A DNA stretch of 64,000 nt from Bacteroidales bacterium (GCA_018056955.1 JAGPEQ010000004.1:19299-83298); one strand, 5' to 3'; shown: positions 10,291 to 19,539, counted from the first letter of the stretch. Made by a program: numbers and translations. Notes: generated from the letters alone by a model not told the origin.

Positions 10291-10330
10291 ATATGTAAAC
10301 ATTTACATATGTTATTGTGTTATAATTTTG
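10291..10330 (+). promoter_or_regulatory. osmC-like promoter overlapped by a palindrome
   Basis: TAATTTTG at 10323-10330 matches the Bacteroidota -7 element exactly, 26 nt before the ATG. Where the -33 element should be lies ATATGTAAACATTTACATAT (10291-10310), two 9-bp inverted arms around a 2-bp centre. A dimeric regulator bound there would compete with RNA polymerase, so a repressor operator is the simplest reading (inference). The regulator is not identifiable. Confidence 0.5.
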
Positions 10331-10355
10331 CAAAACTAAAAAATAATTAAAACAT

Positions 10356-10751
10356 ATGGAATTTGAAGTTACATTTCAAGGCAAAAAGCAGGTTGTTGCT
10401 CACATTGGAGAGCACGATATTTTAACCGATCAACCGGTTTATGGAGGTGGCGATAACCAAGGCCCAGCTCCATTCACATTATTTTTGGCATCAATAGGTA
10501 CCTGTGCAGGTATTTACGTAAAATCGTTCTGTGACCAGCGGGGCATACCAACCGACAATATTAAAATTGTGCAAAAGCATCAGTTTAACCCCTTGACACA
10601 CATGATTGAAAGGTTGGAACTCGAAATCAACCTTCCTGCCGATTTTCCTGAGAAATACAAGGAGGCCGTTATTAAGGCGGCCGACCAGTGTGCGGTTAAA
10701 AAGCACCTGCATAACCCGCCTCAAATGAGCGTAACCACTAAGAGCATATAA
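10356..10751 (+). CDS. OsmC-family protein (thiol peroxidase fold)
   Basis: 131 residues, the usual size for the OsmC/YhfA group. The two redox cysteines are in place: ASIGTCAG near residue 49 and ADQCAVKKHL near residue 110. Family members reduce organic hydroperoxides or serve less defined roles in thiol stress. It is monocistronic, with a good -7 element and palindromic operator-like site upstream and a strong terminator 2 bp after the stop. YhfA-type members lack proven peroxidase activity, so the substrate remains open. Confidence 0.88.
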   Translation: MEFEVTFQGKKQVVAHIGEHDILTDQPVYGGGDNQGPAPFTLFLASIGTCAGIYVKSFCDQRGIPTDNIKIVQKHQFNPLTHMIERLELEINLPADFPEKYKEAVIKAADQCAVKKHLHNPPQMSVTTKSI

Positions 10752-10753
10752 TA

Positions 10754-10785
10754 AAAAACTCCCGCTTTCTGCGGGAGTTTTTATT
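10754..10785 (+). terminator. Rho-independent terminator of the OsmC gene
   Basis: A perfect 12 bp stem (AAAAACTCCCGC / GCGGGAGTTTTT) with loop TTTCT, ending in T-rich sequence. Its A-run also makes it usable from the minus strand, facing the start of the S46 gene's 3' end. Confidence 0.9.
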
Positions 10786-10801
10786 TAAGAGATATGGATT
10801 T

Positions 10802-12988
10802 TTAGAGTATTGTTAACTCATTCATGATATGCTTTGATTCACCGAACTTATCGATAATAAATAGTACATACCTAATATCAACCACAATGGTTCGTTGGGT
10901 TTCGGGTTCGTACATAAAGTCGCAGGCCATGGCTTCAGCGTTGCCGTCAAAGGCTATTCCTATCAAATTCCCATTAGCATCGAGCACTCCGCTACCGGAA
11001 TTACCACCGGTAATATCGTTGTCGGTAAGGAAGCAAACTGGCATTACGCCATTCCTAGCATACGGGCCATAATCCTTACGTTCCCATAGCTTACGTAGCT
11101 TTTCAGGCACTTTAAACACGTCGGAATTGGGATCTTCCTTTTCCATTACTCCATCAAGGGTTGTAAAGGGTTTGTATGCCATCCCATCGGCAGGGCGATA
11201 ACCCTTTACCTTCCCATAGGTTAACCGGGGTGTTGAATTGGCATCGGGGTATAAAAGTTTACCCTTGTTCATTTCCATTATTCCTTTGGTATAGAGCTGC
11301 ATTGCTCTGTTGTAGTTCTGCTTTGCCTCATACATGGAGTTGTATATGGAATCCCAAAGCATATTGTAATTATGGTATAGGATGAAGAGCGGATCTTTTA
11401 CCAATGAATCCAAGTAAGGTCTTTTAATCAGTTTCTTTAGATTTTCAGGCGAGGTGAAATAGGATTTCTCAAAGAAAGCCATTATATAGTATGGATAAGA
11501 GGTGCTAATATCTTCGACTTTTTTAATGGCATTAAGCATTCCCAAATTATTGAATTCACCACTGTTGTTTAGCAGTGCGCCAAAAGCAATAGAGTATAGC
11601 TGAACATCGGGGTAAATATGGTATTTTTCAAAGATTTTTGGTAATCGTTTTTCAAGCAGTTTAGCCTCCTGGCGAATGTAATCCCTTTTAAAACTTAATC
11701 GGCTGTAGGGCTTGCCCTGCATGATGATTGCGGAAACGAAATCGTTGCAAGCGGTAACATTTTTATATACGTCAACCGGGTAAAACGACAGAGCTGAAAT
11801 GGCTCCCTCAAGCTCCTCCCAGCGGTTTTGGGTTACAGTCTGGTAGTAATTTTCCAATACTGGGATACTGGTAACATAGCGGCTGTAAAGAAAAGGATTG
11901 CTATTAGCCCAAGCCTTTAGGCTATCCTCCCGGGCAGCAAGGCGTTCAACAACGCTATACTTATACATTGACTCGGCTTGCCAAACATCTTTTTGGTAAA
12001 AGTTTATAAGATAGTCGTGCTTATCGGTATAGTTAACCTTAATTGCGGGGTCGGTTTGTTGGGCTTTTTTAATTGCGTTAATCATTTCCCCCCAAACGGT
12101 ACGCTTAAAGTTGGCTACCACCTCGCGGTTAAACATAGCCTCATAGGACGAAGCATAACGGTGCGTTCTTCCCGGAAATCCGATTATCATGGCAAAATCG
12201 CCCTCCTGAACCCCTTGCAGGTTAATTTTTAAGTAATTCTTTGATTTCAACGGAATGTTTTTTGGGCTGTACTGAGCAGGTTTACCATCGGGAGAGGTGT
12301 ATATACGAAATATACAGAAATCGCCTGTATGGCGAGGCCAATGCCAGTTATCCACATCCCCTCCAAAATTTCCAATTGATGCGGGAGGAACTCCAACCAA
12401 ACGAACATCGAGGTAACGCTCGTAACGGAACATGTAAAACTCATTGTAGTTAAAAAACGGCCTTACCACCACGTGATACCCGCTTTTTGCTTCAACGGAA
12501 TCCTGAAGGTATTGCATCTTCTGGTTAATGGCTTCAAAGTATTCCCTGTTGGAAAGCGATGGACTGATGCCGGTAAGAATATCGGAGGTTACATCGGTAA
12601 TGTCAACAAGTATAAGCGCCGTTTTGCCTTTAGCCGGCAATTCTTCAGCATACGATTTAGCCCAGTAACCATTCTCTAACAAATTGTTGGAAACGGTGCT
12701 TAATTCCTGAACAGCATCAACGCCACAATGGTGATTGGTGAAGAAAAGACCATTTGGCGAGACCATTTCAGCACTACAGCTACCATCATCGAATTGAACT
12801 ATGGCATCCTTTAGGCTCGATTTATTAACACTGTAAATATCCTCAGCTGTCAATTTTAGTCCTAGCGTTTGCATTGCCGAAATGTTTTTACCTATAAGGT
12901 TAAGCATCCACATGCCCTCATCGGCAAGCACATTGGAAGAAATAAGAAAAAGTAAAAGCCAACTGGTCAGGTTCTTTATTGCTCTCAT
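10802..12988 (-). CDS. S46-family dipeptidyl-peptidase (DPP7/DPP11 type)
   Basis: 728 residues with signal peptide (MRAIKNLTSWLLLFLISSNVLA). Trypsin-fold S46 motifs are intact: FFTNHHCG (H86/H87), GGDVDNWHWPRHTGDF with the catalytic Asp region, and TGGNSGSG with nucleophile S664. These periplasmic enzymes remove dipeptides from the N terminus of oligopeptides in asaccharolytic Bacteroidota. After the nucleophile the sequence reads AFDGN; in Porphyromonas DPP11 an Arg at the equivalent position sets Asp/Glu preference and DPP7 has Gly, so this is more likely DPP7-like with hydrophobic P1 preference (inference from memory of the family). Monocistronic. Confidence 0.9.
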   Translation of the reverse strand: MRAIKNLTSWLLLFLISSNVLADEGMWMLNLIGKNISAMQTLGLKLTAEDIYSVNKSSLKDAIVQFDDGSCSAEMVSPNGLFFTNHHCGVDAVQELSTVSNNLLENGYWAKSYAEELPAKGKTALILVDITDVTSDILTGISPSLSNREYFEAINQKMQYLQDSVEAKSGYHVVVRPFFNYNEFYMFRYERYLDVRLVGVPPASIGNFGGDVDNWHWPRHTGDFCIFRIYTSPDGKPAQYSPKNIPLKSKNYLKINLQGVQEGDFAMIIGFPGRTHRYASSYEAMFNREVVANFKRTVWGEMINAIKKAQQTDPAIKVNYTDKHDYLINFYQKDVWQAESMYKYSVVERLAAREDSLKAWANSNPFLYSRYVTSIPVLENYYQTVTQNRWEELEGAISALSFYPVDVYKNVTACNDFVSAIIMQGKPYSRLSFKRDYIRQEAKLLEKRLPKIFEKYHIYPDVQLYSIAFGALLNNSGEFNNLGMLNAIKKVEDISTSYPYYIMAFFEKSYFTSPENLKKLIKRPYLDSLVKDPLFILYHNYNMLWDSIYNSMYEAKQNYNRAMQLYTKGIMEMNKGKLLYPDANSTPRLTYGKVKGYRPADGMAYKPFTTLDGVMEKEDPNSDVFKVPEKLRKLWERKDYGPYARNGVMPVCFLTDNDITGGNSGSGVLDANGNLIGIAFDGNAEAMACDFMYEPETQRTIVVDIRYVLFIIDKFGESKHIMNELTIL

Positions 12989-13003
12989 ATTGGAAATTTT
13001 GAT

Positions 13004-14230
13004 TTATTTGTTTCGATTAAACAAGATCAGAATTAATATTAAAGATAGCGATAATATTGAAGCAATAGCATACTCCCACTTTTTTTGTGAAGCAGTTACT
13101 AAAAATGATAAAGGTTGCTCGGTTTTAAAAAGGGTTTCAGGGATGTCGCGCCAGTGCCATTTGCCAATTATTGTACCATTGTATAAATAAAGCATACCAG
13201 GGTACGATCGGACTATGGTTTTTAGCATAACCTCATCGGCTTGAAGCCATGTAAAGAATAAACCATGTTGGTTTTCCAGGTTTGCCAAATCTGTTCCAGC
13301 AGCCGATGTTAACCCGAGGATTTTAACGCCTTTATCGCGAGCCTGTTTCTGAATAGTTTTAAACCTAGCTATTGCGGGTTCCGATAAGTATTTAATATTT
13401 GGAATTACAACTAAAATCAAATCACCTTTAGAGTAAAGAATGCTATCGGTATAGTTATGTCCATCTTCAGTGTACAACGTGAAGTTAGCTATAGGAGGGG
13501 TGTAGCCTTTTTCTACTAAATATGACTTTGAATCAACAAAAGTCCATGTAGAATCATTCCACGGGTAGTTGGTTTCATCAAACTCCTTTACCACGCCATC
13601 CTTCTGGTAGTAAAGAATTGTTCTGTAAACATCGTGAGGTGCCCCTTCAGGGATTGAGGTGTACTGTAATAAATTAGCACCAATGTGGAAAGGTCTAAAA
13701 TCGATAATGGGCTGATGGCGTATGCCATGAACAGAGGGTAAAATTGCAATGGCAAGAAGCAGTAATGAAAGCAAATTCTGTTTGATAGGATTTTGCCTTG
13801 ATAGTTCCTCCCTACGGTTGGTAAAAAGGAATGCAGCCGCAGCAAAAAAAACTAAATTTTTAAAAAAGGTTCCCCAATTCGATAGTTTAATGGCATCGCC
13901 AAAACAACCACAATCAGAGATGGGATTGGTGATAGCCAGCAAAAGGGTCAGGGGTGTAAATACTACCATGAATAGGAATGCCCCCCATGCAGCAATCTTC
14001 TGTTTTACCCCTGATAGTAATAGCAAGCCAATGTACAGCTCAGCGGCGCAAAGCAAAACAGAAAGAGGGAGTGCTAAATTGTCCAGGAAATGGAAATGAA
14101 ACGCATTAAAGTAATCATGTAACTTGTAAGCAGTACCCCACGGGTCAATTCCCTTTACAAACCCTGAGAAAATAAAAACTATTGCCAACAGATACCTTGC
14201 AACTACTAAAATTCTCCTTTTCATTGCCAT
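13004..14230 (-). CDS. BT_3928-type membrane protein with DoxX/MauE-like domain
   Basis: 408 residues. An N-terminal four-helix DoxX/MauE-like domain covers about residues 5-150 (FIFSGFVKGIDPWG at the start; CGCFG at the end of the third helix resembles the MauE cysteine motif). A fifth helix, an extracytoplasmic thioredoxin-like domain without a CxxC pair (LILVVIPNIKYLSEPAIARF), and a final anchor helix (ILSLSLILILILF) follow. The cysteines of CGCFG suggest a link to disulfide or quinone redox chemistry (inference). The start is 5 bp downstream of tmk, so it is in the same transcript. ATG at 14224 is an alternative start. Confidence 0.8.
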   Translation of the reverse strand: MAMKRRILVVARYLLAIVFIFSGFVKGIDPWGTAYKLHDYFNAFHFHFLDNLALPLSVLLCAAELYIGLLLLSGVKQKIAAWGAFLFMVVFTPLTLLLAITNPISDCGCFGDAIKLSNWGTFFKNLVFFAAAAFLFTNRREELSRQNPIKQNLLSLLLLAIAILPSVHGIRHQPIIDFRPFHIGANLLQYTSIPEGAPHDVYRTILYYQKDGVVKEFDETNYPWNDSTWTFVDSKSYLVEKGYTPPIANFTLYTEDGHNYTDSILYSKGDLILVVIPNIKYLSEPAIARFKTIQKQARDKGVKILGLTSAAGTDLANLENQHGLFFTWLQADEVMLKTIVRSYPGMLYLYNGTIIGKWHWRDIPETLFKTEQPLSFLVTASQKKWEYAIASILSLSLILILILFNRNK

Positions 14231-14235
14231 TTTCT

Positions 14236-14928
14236 TTATAAATTCAACAAATTCCGTTTTGCAATTTCATTCAGTATCATTGACGAAATTGCTTCAGGCT
14301 TGAGCATATGCCCCTCTTTGTCAGTACAATCTAATACAACAAAATTTGGGTCGAACTGTTGCTGCTGTAGGTAGATATTCCGAACTTTCTCCTGAAATGA
14401 TAGGTCCTTTTCGTGAATATCGTCCTTACCCTGCAAGTATTGCCTTGACTCACCAATTCTTTGCTCAGTTAGACGTTGGCGGGTAAATTCAAAAGGTACA
14501 TTTAAAAAGATATTTAAGTTGGGTTTAGGTATTGCATAGTAATCAAATTCCAGCTTTAAAATCCATTCCCTTAACAGGTTAATTTTATGGGGATTGTTAA
14601 GCTTTGCACACTGAAAGGCAACGTTGGAGTATACATACCTATCGAGCAGAACCACATGCTTTTCATTAAGCCATTGGCGAATCATTGGAGCAGCATCCAT
14701 CCTATCCGAAGCATACAAAAGGGCTACCACATAAGGATCAACCCTGTCGATAGTTCCCAAATCGCCACGTAGAAACCTAGCAATAAGATCGCCAAAAAAT
14801 GGGGCATCAACTCTAGGAAAGTGAAGGAAATGGCAAGGTATGGACTTTGTTTTAAGGTGTTGTGTAAGTAAGTCAATTTGGGTTGATTTGCCTGCACCAT
14901 CGAGCCCTTCAATAACAATTAAAGCCAT
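14236..14928 (-). CDS. tmk: Thymidylate kinase
   Basis: 230 residues, slightly longer than typical (about 205-215). Phosphorylates dTMP to dTDP with ATP. The P-loop is EGLDGAGKST near the N terminus, the DRY-type motif is LLDRYVYSNVAFQ, and a LID segment with arginines (RQRLTEQRIGESRQYL) follows. First gene of a pair with the DoxX/MauE-like protein. Divergent from folP with an 88 bp shared upstream region. Confidence 0.95.
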   Translation of the reverse strand: MALIVIEGLDGAGKSTQIDLLTQHLKTKSIPCHFLHFPRVDAPFFGDLIARFLRGDLGTIDRVDPYVVALLYASDRMDAAPMIRQWLNEKHVVLLDRYVYSNVAFQCAKLNNPHKINLLREWILKLEFDYYAIPKPNLNIFLNVPFEFTRQRLTEQRIGESRQYLQGKDDIHEKDLSFQEKVRNIYLQQQQFDPNFVVLDCTDKEGHMLKPEAISSMILNEIAKRNLLNL

Positions 14929-15016
14929 CTGCGAAAAAATTAAAAAACAACATCTGTAAACTTAACACAATGTTTCGTAATTTTAGCATTTGAAACATTT
15001 TGCAAGATAGGAAAAA

Positions 15017-15898
15017 ATGGAAGAAAAACGTTCAGTTTTCGCGCCAAGAAAAACGTTGCAGTTCAACGGCAGACTCATAACCATTGAGAAACCCTTGGTT
15101 ATGGGAATAATAAACATAACAAACGATTCATTTTTTAGCGGTAGCCGGTACAGGTTTTCGCACAGCATAGCCCGCAGGGCAAAACAAATAGTTGAGGAAG
15201 GTGGCCAGATAATTGACATTGGTGCTTGCTCAACCCGACCGGGTGCGAAACCGGTAAGTGAGCGGGATGAAATAAAACGCCTCCACAAAGCGTTGGCTGC
15301 TATTCGAAGGAGTTATCCTGAAGCCATAATCTCAGTAGACACCTTCCGTGCTTCGGTTGCAGAATGGGCTGTAAAGGAATTTCGCGTTGATATAATCAAC
15401 GATATATCGGCAGGACAGATGGACAGCAAGATGTTTGAAACTATTGCTGAACTAAATGTACCCTACATACTCATGCATATGCAAGGTACACCCGAGAATA
15501 TGCAGCAAAACCCTCAATACGAAAATGTTATCAGAGATCTCATTCTATTCTTTAACGATAAAATTGAGAAGCTGAAACAGCTTAACGTTAAGGATATAAT
15601 TATTGACCCCGGCTTTGGTTTTGGCAAAACCATTGAGCATAACTATACTATCCTAAAAAACCTTGAGACATTTAAACTACTAGAACTTCCGATACTTGTA
15701 GGCATTTCAAGGAAGTCGATGATATACAAACCACTAAACACTAAACCCGAACAAGCATTAAATGGGACAACGGTTCTGAACACGTTAGCAATTCTTAAGG
15801 GTGCCAGCATACTTAGGGTTCATGATGTTAAACAAGCTGCTGAAACCATAAGATTGCTTGAACTACTTAATGCTCAACCTGAATTTCAATTCATTTAG
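15017..15898 (+). CDS. folP: Dihydropteroate synthase
   Basis: 293 residues, TIM-barrel enzyme joining p-aminobenzoate to dihydropterin pyrophosphate in folate synthesis. Signature segments are VMGIINITNDSFF, DIGACSTRPGAKPV and IIDPGFGFGKTIEHNY, and the late SRKS motif is present. pabB at 27480-28802 supplies p-aminobenzoate. The stop codon is 4 bp before the start of cdaA, an arrangement common in Bacteroidota. Confidence 0.96.
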   Translation: MEEKRSVFAPRKTLQFNGRLITIEKPLVMGIINITNDSFFSGSRYRFSHSIARRAKQIVEEGGQIIDIGACSTRPGAKPVSERDEIKRLHKALAAIRRSYPEAIISVDTFRASVAEWAVKEFRVDIINDISAGQMDSKMFETIAELNVPYILMHMQGTPENMQQNPQYENVIRDLILFFNDKIEKLKQLNVKDIIIDPGFGFGKTIEHNYTILKNLETFKLLELPILVGISRKSMIYKPLNTKPEQALNGTTVLNTLAILKGASILRVHDVKQAAETIRLLELLNAQPEFQFI

Positions 15899-15902
15899 CC
15901 CC

Positions 15903-16706
15903 ATGGAATTATTACCGATACCGCTTTTTATACATGTAAGAGTGCTCGACATTGTCGACATTGTAATTGTAGCATTTCTTCTTTACCAAATATACCTTTT
16001 AATTAGAGGGACTGCCGCCATAAAAATTTTTTCAGGGATTGTGCTCCTGTACTTCATTTGGCTAGTTGTAAAAGCATTGAACATGGAGTTACTTGGCAAT
16101 TTGCTTGGCCAGGTAATTGGGGTTGGTGTTATTGCCCTCATTATTGTTTTCCAGCAGGAGATAAGAAAGTTTTTGTTGCTGCTTGGGTCGCGGTACACAA
16201 CTAAAGGGAAAAGTGCCTTGGAGTCTTTCTTGCTAGGTACGGATCAGAATGAGGTTAGCCAAACAAACCTCGATGCAATAGTAAAGGCTTGCAAAAACCT
16301 ATCGGAAACCAAAACAGGGGCACTAATTGCCATTACCCGAAACTCAGAGCTTGAGGTATACTCTCAAACGGGCGACATTATTAACGCAGAACTCTCAAGC
16401 CGGCTGCTTGAAAATATTTTCTTCAAAAATAGCCCATTACACGATGGGGCGGTAATAATCAAAGGCAATAAGATTCATGCTGCCCGATGTGTTTTGCCAA
16501 TATCGGAGAACCTTAATTTACCCCCAAAGTTCGGAATGAGGCATAAATCGGCCTTAGGATTGACAGAGGTTACGGATGCCTTGGTAATTGTTGTTTCAGA
16601 AGAAACAGGCAAAATAAGCTTAGCCGACAATGGCAGTATCGATTATGGCATTAGCCTTACTGACCTAAAAGAGAAACTAGAACAAAAGTTACAAGCTAAA
16701 CGATAG
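15903..16706 (+). CDS. cdaA: Diadenylate cyclase CdaA
   Basis: 267 residues from the ATG at 15903, which lies 4 bp after folP; an in-frame ATG at 15858 would overlap folP and add 15 residues ahead of the first membrane helix. Three N-terminal helices (about residues 8-80) are followed by the DAC domain with SPLHDGAVII (D181) and MRHKSALG (R213, H214). Makes cyclic di-AMP from two ATP, controlling potassium and envelope homeostasis. Neither CdaR nor GlmM follows, unlike in Firmicutes; aroA is next, behind its own probable promoter. Confidence 0.93.
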   Translation: MELLPIPLFIHVRVLDIVDIVIVAFLLYQIYLLIRGTAAIKIFSGIVLLYFIWLVVKALNMELLGNLLGQVIGVGVIALIIVFQQEIRKFLLLLGSRYTTKGKSALESFLLGTDQNEVSQTNLDAIVKACKNLSETKTGALIAITRNSELEVYSQTGDIINAELSSRLLENIFFKNSPLHDGAVIIKGNKIHAARCVLPISENLNLPPKFGMRHKSALGLTEVTDALVIVVSEETGKISLADNGSIDYGISLTDLKEKLEQKLQAKR

Positions 16707-16723
16707 GATAATAAAGTTTATGT

Positions 16724-16731
16724 TACATTTG
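16724..16731 (+). promoter_or_regulatory. -7 element upstream of the aroA-like gene
   Basis: TACATTTG matches TAnnTTTG exactly, 24 nt before the ATG. I see no convincing -33 TTG at the right distance, so it may be weak or secondary to read-through from folP-cdaA. Confidence 0.4.
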
Positions 16732-16755
16732 TTCAACACCTAAATCTTATCAGCA

Positions 16756-18000
16756 ATGATTAAGTACCAAATCACCAAATCGGACACAAAGATTTATGGT
16801 GAGGTTACAATACCCCCCACCCGACCAATGTCAAATAAGTTTTTAGTAATTAAGGTTTACAAAGATGCAAATCTTCCCACAGGACAGGGTTCTGAAATTG
16901 GCAACGAAAAAATTATTAACCAAAGCATCTTTAAGGAAGGACTAAAGAGCAAGAGTAGCCGTACAGCCCGAGCAATTAGGCATATCAGGGCCTTTATCAA
17001 CTACTTTGGTGGCGAGTGGATACTTTCATCGTCAAACATCTTAAAGGACAGCACCACCGGTAAAATTGTAGCGCTACTCCAAAAGTATGGGTTAAAGGTT
17101 CAGTTCGAAGAACGAATTGGTAATCCGCCTTTCAGACTTATTGGAAAGAATTTGAAGGGGAAAATACTTCGGGTTGAAGGATCAATAAATAGCAAGATGA
17201 TTGAAGCACGATTGCTTATCGACCCAAGTTTAAATTCCGAAGAAATTATTGAACTAAAAAACTTTATCATTTCCCAGGGTTACTCCACCATGACCCTTCG
17301 AGCGCTTCAGTTCATGGGCGTAAATATAGATTGGCGTGAGGATGAGGTGCTTATTGAACATCAGATCTTTGATGGTAGTGAACTTTCCATTGAAGCTGAT
17401 TGGTCGTTAGCATCGTACTGGTACGAGGCAGTAGCCCTTGCCGATAAAGGGGAGATTGCTATCAAAGGTCTGAAACCCGAAAGTTTTCAGTGCGATACTG
17501 CTGTAAAAGACTTATTCACACGGTTAGGTGTAACCACAATTATTGCAGAGAATGCAATAATTCTTAAACGCAAAGGAAGGGTAACAAAGCAATTTGAACA
17601 TAATTTTAAGCAACACCCCGATTTAGCCCCTGCCGCGATGTTTACCTGCCTTGCACTAGGCATTCCTTTTACAATTAGTGGAATTGATTACTTCCATACC
17701 AAAGACCCCGACAGGCTCAATGCCATTAAAGCCGAATTCCAGAAACTTGGTGCAACAATTAATGTTCAACTGGAAAATGATGTTGAAGTTCTGAAGTTTG
17801 ATGGAAAATCCAAACTAAAAAACTTGAAAGTTCTAGAGTGCGATTCACAAAACGATCACCGTGTAGCCATGTCGCTAGCCCCCTACGCAATTCTTGGCAA
17901 GAGAGTGGTTATGAACAATGCTCGTATAACCAGTAAATCATACCCAACTTTTTGGGATGAGATTAAAAAGTTAGGTTTTGAGGTAACAGTTTTGCAGTAA
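16756..18000 (+). CDS. aroA: AroA-like protein (EPSP synthase homologue) with divergent N-terminal lobe
   Basis: 414 residues aligning end to end with 3-phosphoshikimate 1-carboxyvinyltransferase. C-terminal PEP-site features are kept: DLAPAAM with the catalytic Asp, KDPDR (usual KETDR, Glu to Asp), NDHRVAM, and SKSYPTFW with the late Lys. The N-terminal lobe is eroded: the usual GSKSxSNR reads PPTRPMSNK, the NAGTAxR loop reads SRTARAIR, the RMxxRP segment reads NILKDST, and SSQ reads NSK. In the E. coli enzyme these positions contact shikimate-3-phosphate and PEP (K22, R27, R124, Q171). It could be a fast-evolving real AroA, a related transferase, or a pseudoenzyme. Confidence 0.8.
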   Translation: MIKYQITKSDTKIYGEVTIPPTRPMSNKFLVIKVYKDANLPTGQGSEIGNEKIINQSIFKEGLKSKSSRTARAIRHIRAFINYFGGEWILSSSNILKDSTTGKIVALLQKYGLKVQFEERIGNPPFRLIGKNLKGKILRVEGSINSKMIEARLLIDPSLNSEEIIELKNFIISQGYSTMTLRALQFMGVNIDWREDEVLIEHQIFDGSELSIEADWSLASYWYEAVALADKGEIAIKGLKPESFQCDTAVKDLFTRLGVTTIIAENAIILKRKGRVTKQFEHNFKQHPDLAPAAMFTCLALGIPFTISGIDYFHTKDPDRLNAIKAEFQKLGATINVQLENDVEVLKFDGKSKLKNLKVLECDSQNDHRVAMSLAPYAILGKRVVMNNARITSKSYPTFWDEIKKLGFEVTVLQ

Positions 18001-18020
18001 AAAGAAAATTCTTAAACAGC

Positions 18021-18050
18021 AAAAGGGTGACATCTCTGCCACCCTTTTCT
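18021..18050. terminator. Bidirectional terminator between aroA and the RDD gene
   Basis: AAAAGGGTG / CACCCTTTT stem (9 bp) between two convergent genes, followed by T-rich sequence on the plus strand and preceded by A-rich sequence that serves the minus strand. Confidence 0.75.
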
Positions 18051-18064
18051 ATTTTTGGTATAAT

Positions 18065-18538
18065 CTACTTTTTCCAAACTAATGTACCAGCAAGCATATC
18101 GTGAAGTGCTTGTTTCTTTTGGGTAAAACCTGCTAAAATATACCCTATCATGAAAATCAAGCTGGAAAGAATTTTTCCGAAATAGCGTCCGGTAGCTCGG
18201 GCAAACGATATACGATTTCCTTCCATATCAGTTACAACAAGGCCAATAGCAATCTTACCAACCGTTCCTTGGAACTTTGACGACTCCATTATGGCAAAGT
18301 ATAACCACATTAGTACAATCAACGCCAAATAGGTAATCATGGCTGTACCAACAATTGCGCCAACCATACCAATGGCTTCAGTCTCAGTAATCCCATTTGA
18401 CGCAGCCGAGGCCGCTGAGAATCCAATTAATGCAAGAACAGGTATAACAATAATCCACTGAATTACACCAATAATTATTGCATCAAGAATGTACGCCAGA
18501 AAGCGCCACCAAAAACCTGCATACTTTAAGTTTTCCAT
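18065..18538 (-). CDS. RDD-family membrane protein
   Basis: 157 residues. The RDD signature is present: WWRFLAYILDAIIIG at the start with Arg and Asp in the first helix, KIAIGLVVTDMEGNRISFARATGRYFGKILS after the second hairpin, and ALHDMLAGTLVWKK at the end. Four helices are predicted. The family has no single function; some members act in ion or solute transport. Monocistronic and followed upstream by the first repeat island. Confidence 0.88.
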   Translation of the reverse strand: MENLKYAGFWWRFLAYILDAIIIGVIQWIIVIPVLALIGFSAASAASNGITETEAIGMVGAIVGTAMITYLALIVLMWLYFAIMESSKFQGTVGKIAIGLVVTDMEGNRISFARATGRYFGKILSSLIFMIGYILAGFTQKKQALHDMLAGTLVWKK

Positions 18539-18664
18539 AATTCGTAAGGTTTAAGTTTAGTTTATGGTTATTTAAATCAACAGCAATATAATAAATTCCA
18601 TGTAGTTTCAAAACAATCAAACCTAATTATCTACAAATTCTTGCCAAATTGCTATTTCTGGAAC

Positions 18665-19539
18665 CAATGTTGTTTAGTTAAGGTTATTTGTCATGTTTCG
18701 CTTGCGCGAAACATGACGCTGTCGTGCTGAGTCCGGATTTATAGGGATAGACTTCGCTAAAACATCTCAACGATGGATGAATAGAGATCCTTCGCTGCGC
18801 TCAAGATGACAAGCGGAGTTGACAGTTGATGGTTGATAGTTGTTAGTGATAAAAAATGCATTTCATGAAACACTTAAAACCAAACACTACTCTCCATTTT
18901 CCCTTTAAACTGCACACTGTACACTGCACACTATTCAAAAGATCCTTCGCTGCACTCAGGATGACAAATGAAACTATTCGTATAAGTTGTTCGTTATTAG
19001 TGGGATACGACCTCACCCCAGCCCTTTTCCCTGAGAGGGAGTGGAGCGGAAGAAGCAGGCAGAGGTATAAAAGCCTGACCCGACAATGGGTCGGGGGTGT
19101 AACGTGGCGGTGGGCCTAGTTAGCGATACCACATGAGTCACGCCACAGGCGTGGCGAAATGTATCGCGTGGCAGTTCCACCCGCGGGGCACCCATCGGGT
19201 CAGGCTTTTCAGCCTTGATTTTCTTTGGTTCTTTCTTGTATCAAGACAAGAAAGAACTTTAAAATAGCTCTTTGCAATGTTTTTCCTTTGCGATGCAAAG
19301 CTTCACCCTTGCTCTTTGGAAAATGTATTGCGTGCATCGCAATACAAGTGGGAGTATACATAGGTTTACAAACGTTTAGCCCCTACGGGGCTAGAAGCGG
19401 TGTTCGTTGTTCGTGAATCGTTGTTCGTGAAGCTATTGTCATGTTGAGCTATGTGAAACGTCTCATGGGGACGATTAAGAGATCCTTCGCTGCGCTCAGG
19501 ATGACAGGCATGTTTATTTTTGTTAACTAAACGACATTG
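18665..19539. mobile_element. Non-coding element with terminal inverted repeats, copy 1
   Basis: CAATGTTGTTTAGTTAA at 18665-18681 and TTAACTAAACGACATTG at 19523-19539 are inverted copies with one mismatch. Between them I find no credible protein. Contents in order: a 12 bp perfect hairpin (18690-18717), a REP-like palindrome (18786-18811), heptamer repeats (18812-18840 and 18909-18933), a second REP palindrome (18941-18966), a 141-nt nested palindrome (19069-19209), an 11 bp hairpin GTTCTTTCTTG / CAAGAAAGAAC (19228-19257), a CCCCTACGGGG hairpin (19378-19392) and a third REP palindrome (19481-19506). A related element lies at 50493-51467. Mobility is inferred from the inverted ends and duplication only; no target-site duplication is evident. 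Confidence 0.55.
19069..19209 (+). repeat. 141-nt nested palindrome, candidate structured RNA, copy 1
   Basis: Four helices nest in one rod: 19069-19083 with 19195-19209 (15 bp, AAAAGCCTGACCCGA), 19093-19103 with 19174-19184 (9 of 11 pairs), 19123-19129 with 19161-19167 (GCGATAC / GTATCGC) and the terminal hairpin 19137-19144 with 19148-19155 (8 bp, loop ACA). It has the same length and architecture as 50732-50872. It lacks an open frame under selection. It may be an RNA or a foldback DNA element; no promoter was found. Confidence 0.6.

Noticed and set aside
10118..10333. 71-codon minus-strand frame downstream of the M6 gene
   Set aside because: It covers the M6 terminator and the OsmC promoter, and its translation has no family resemblance.
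15858..15902. In-frame upstream start for CdaA
   Set aside because: It would overlap folP by 41 bp and add residues ahead of the first membrane helix; the ATG at 15903 gives the usual family start.
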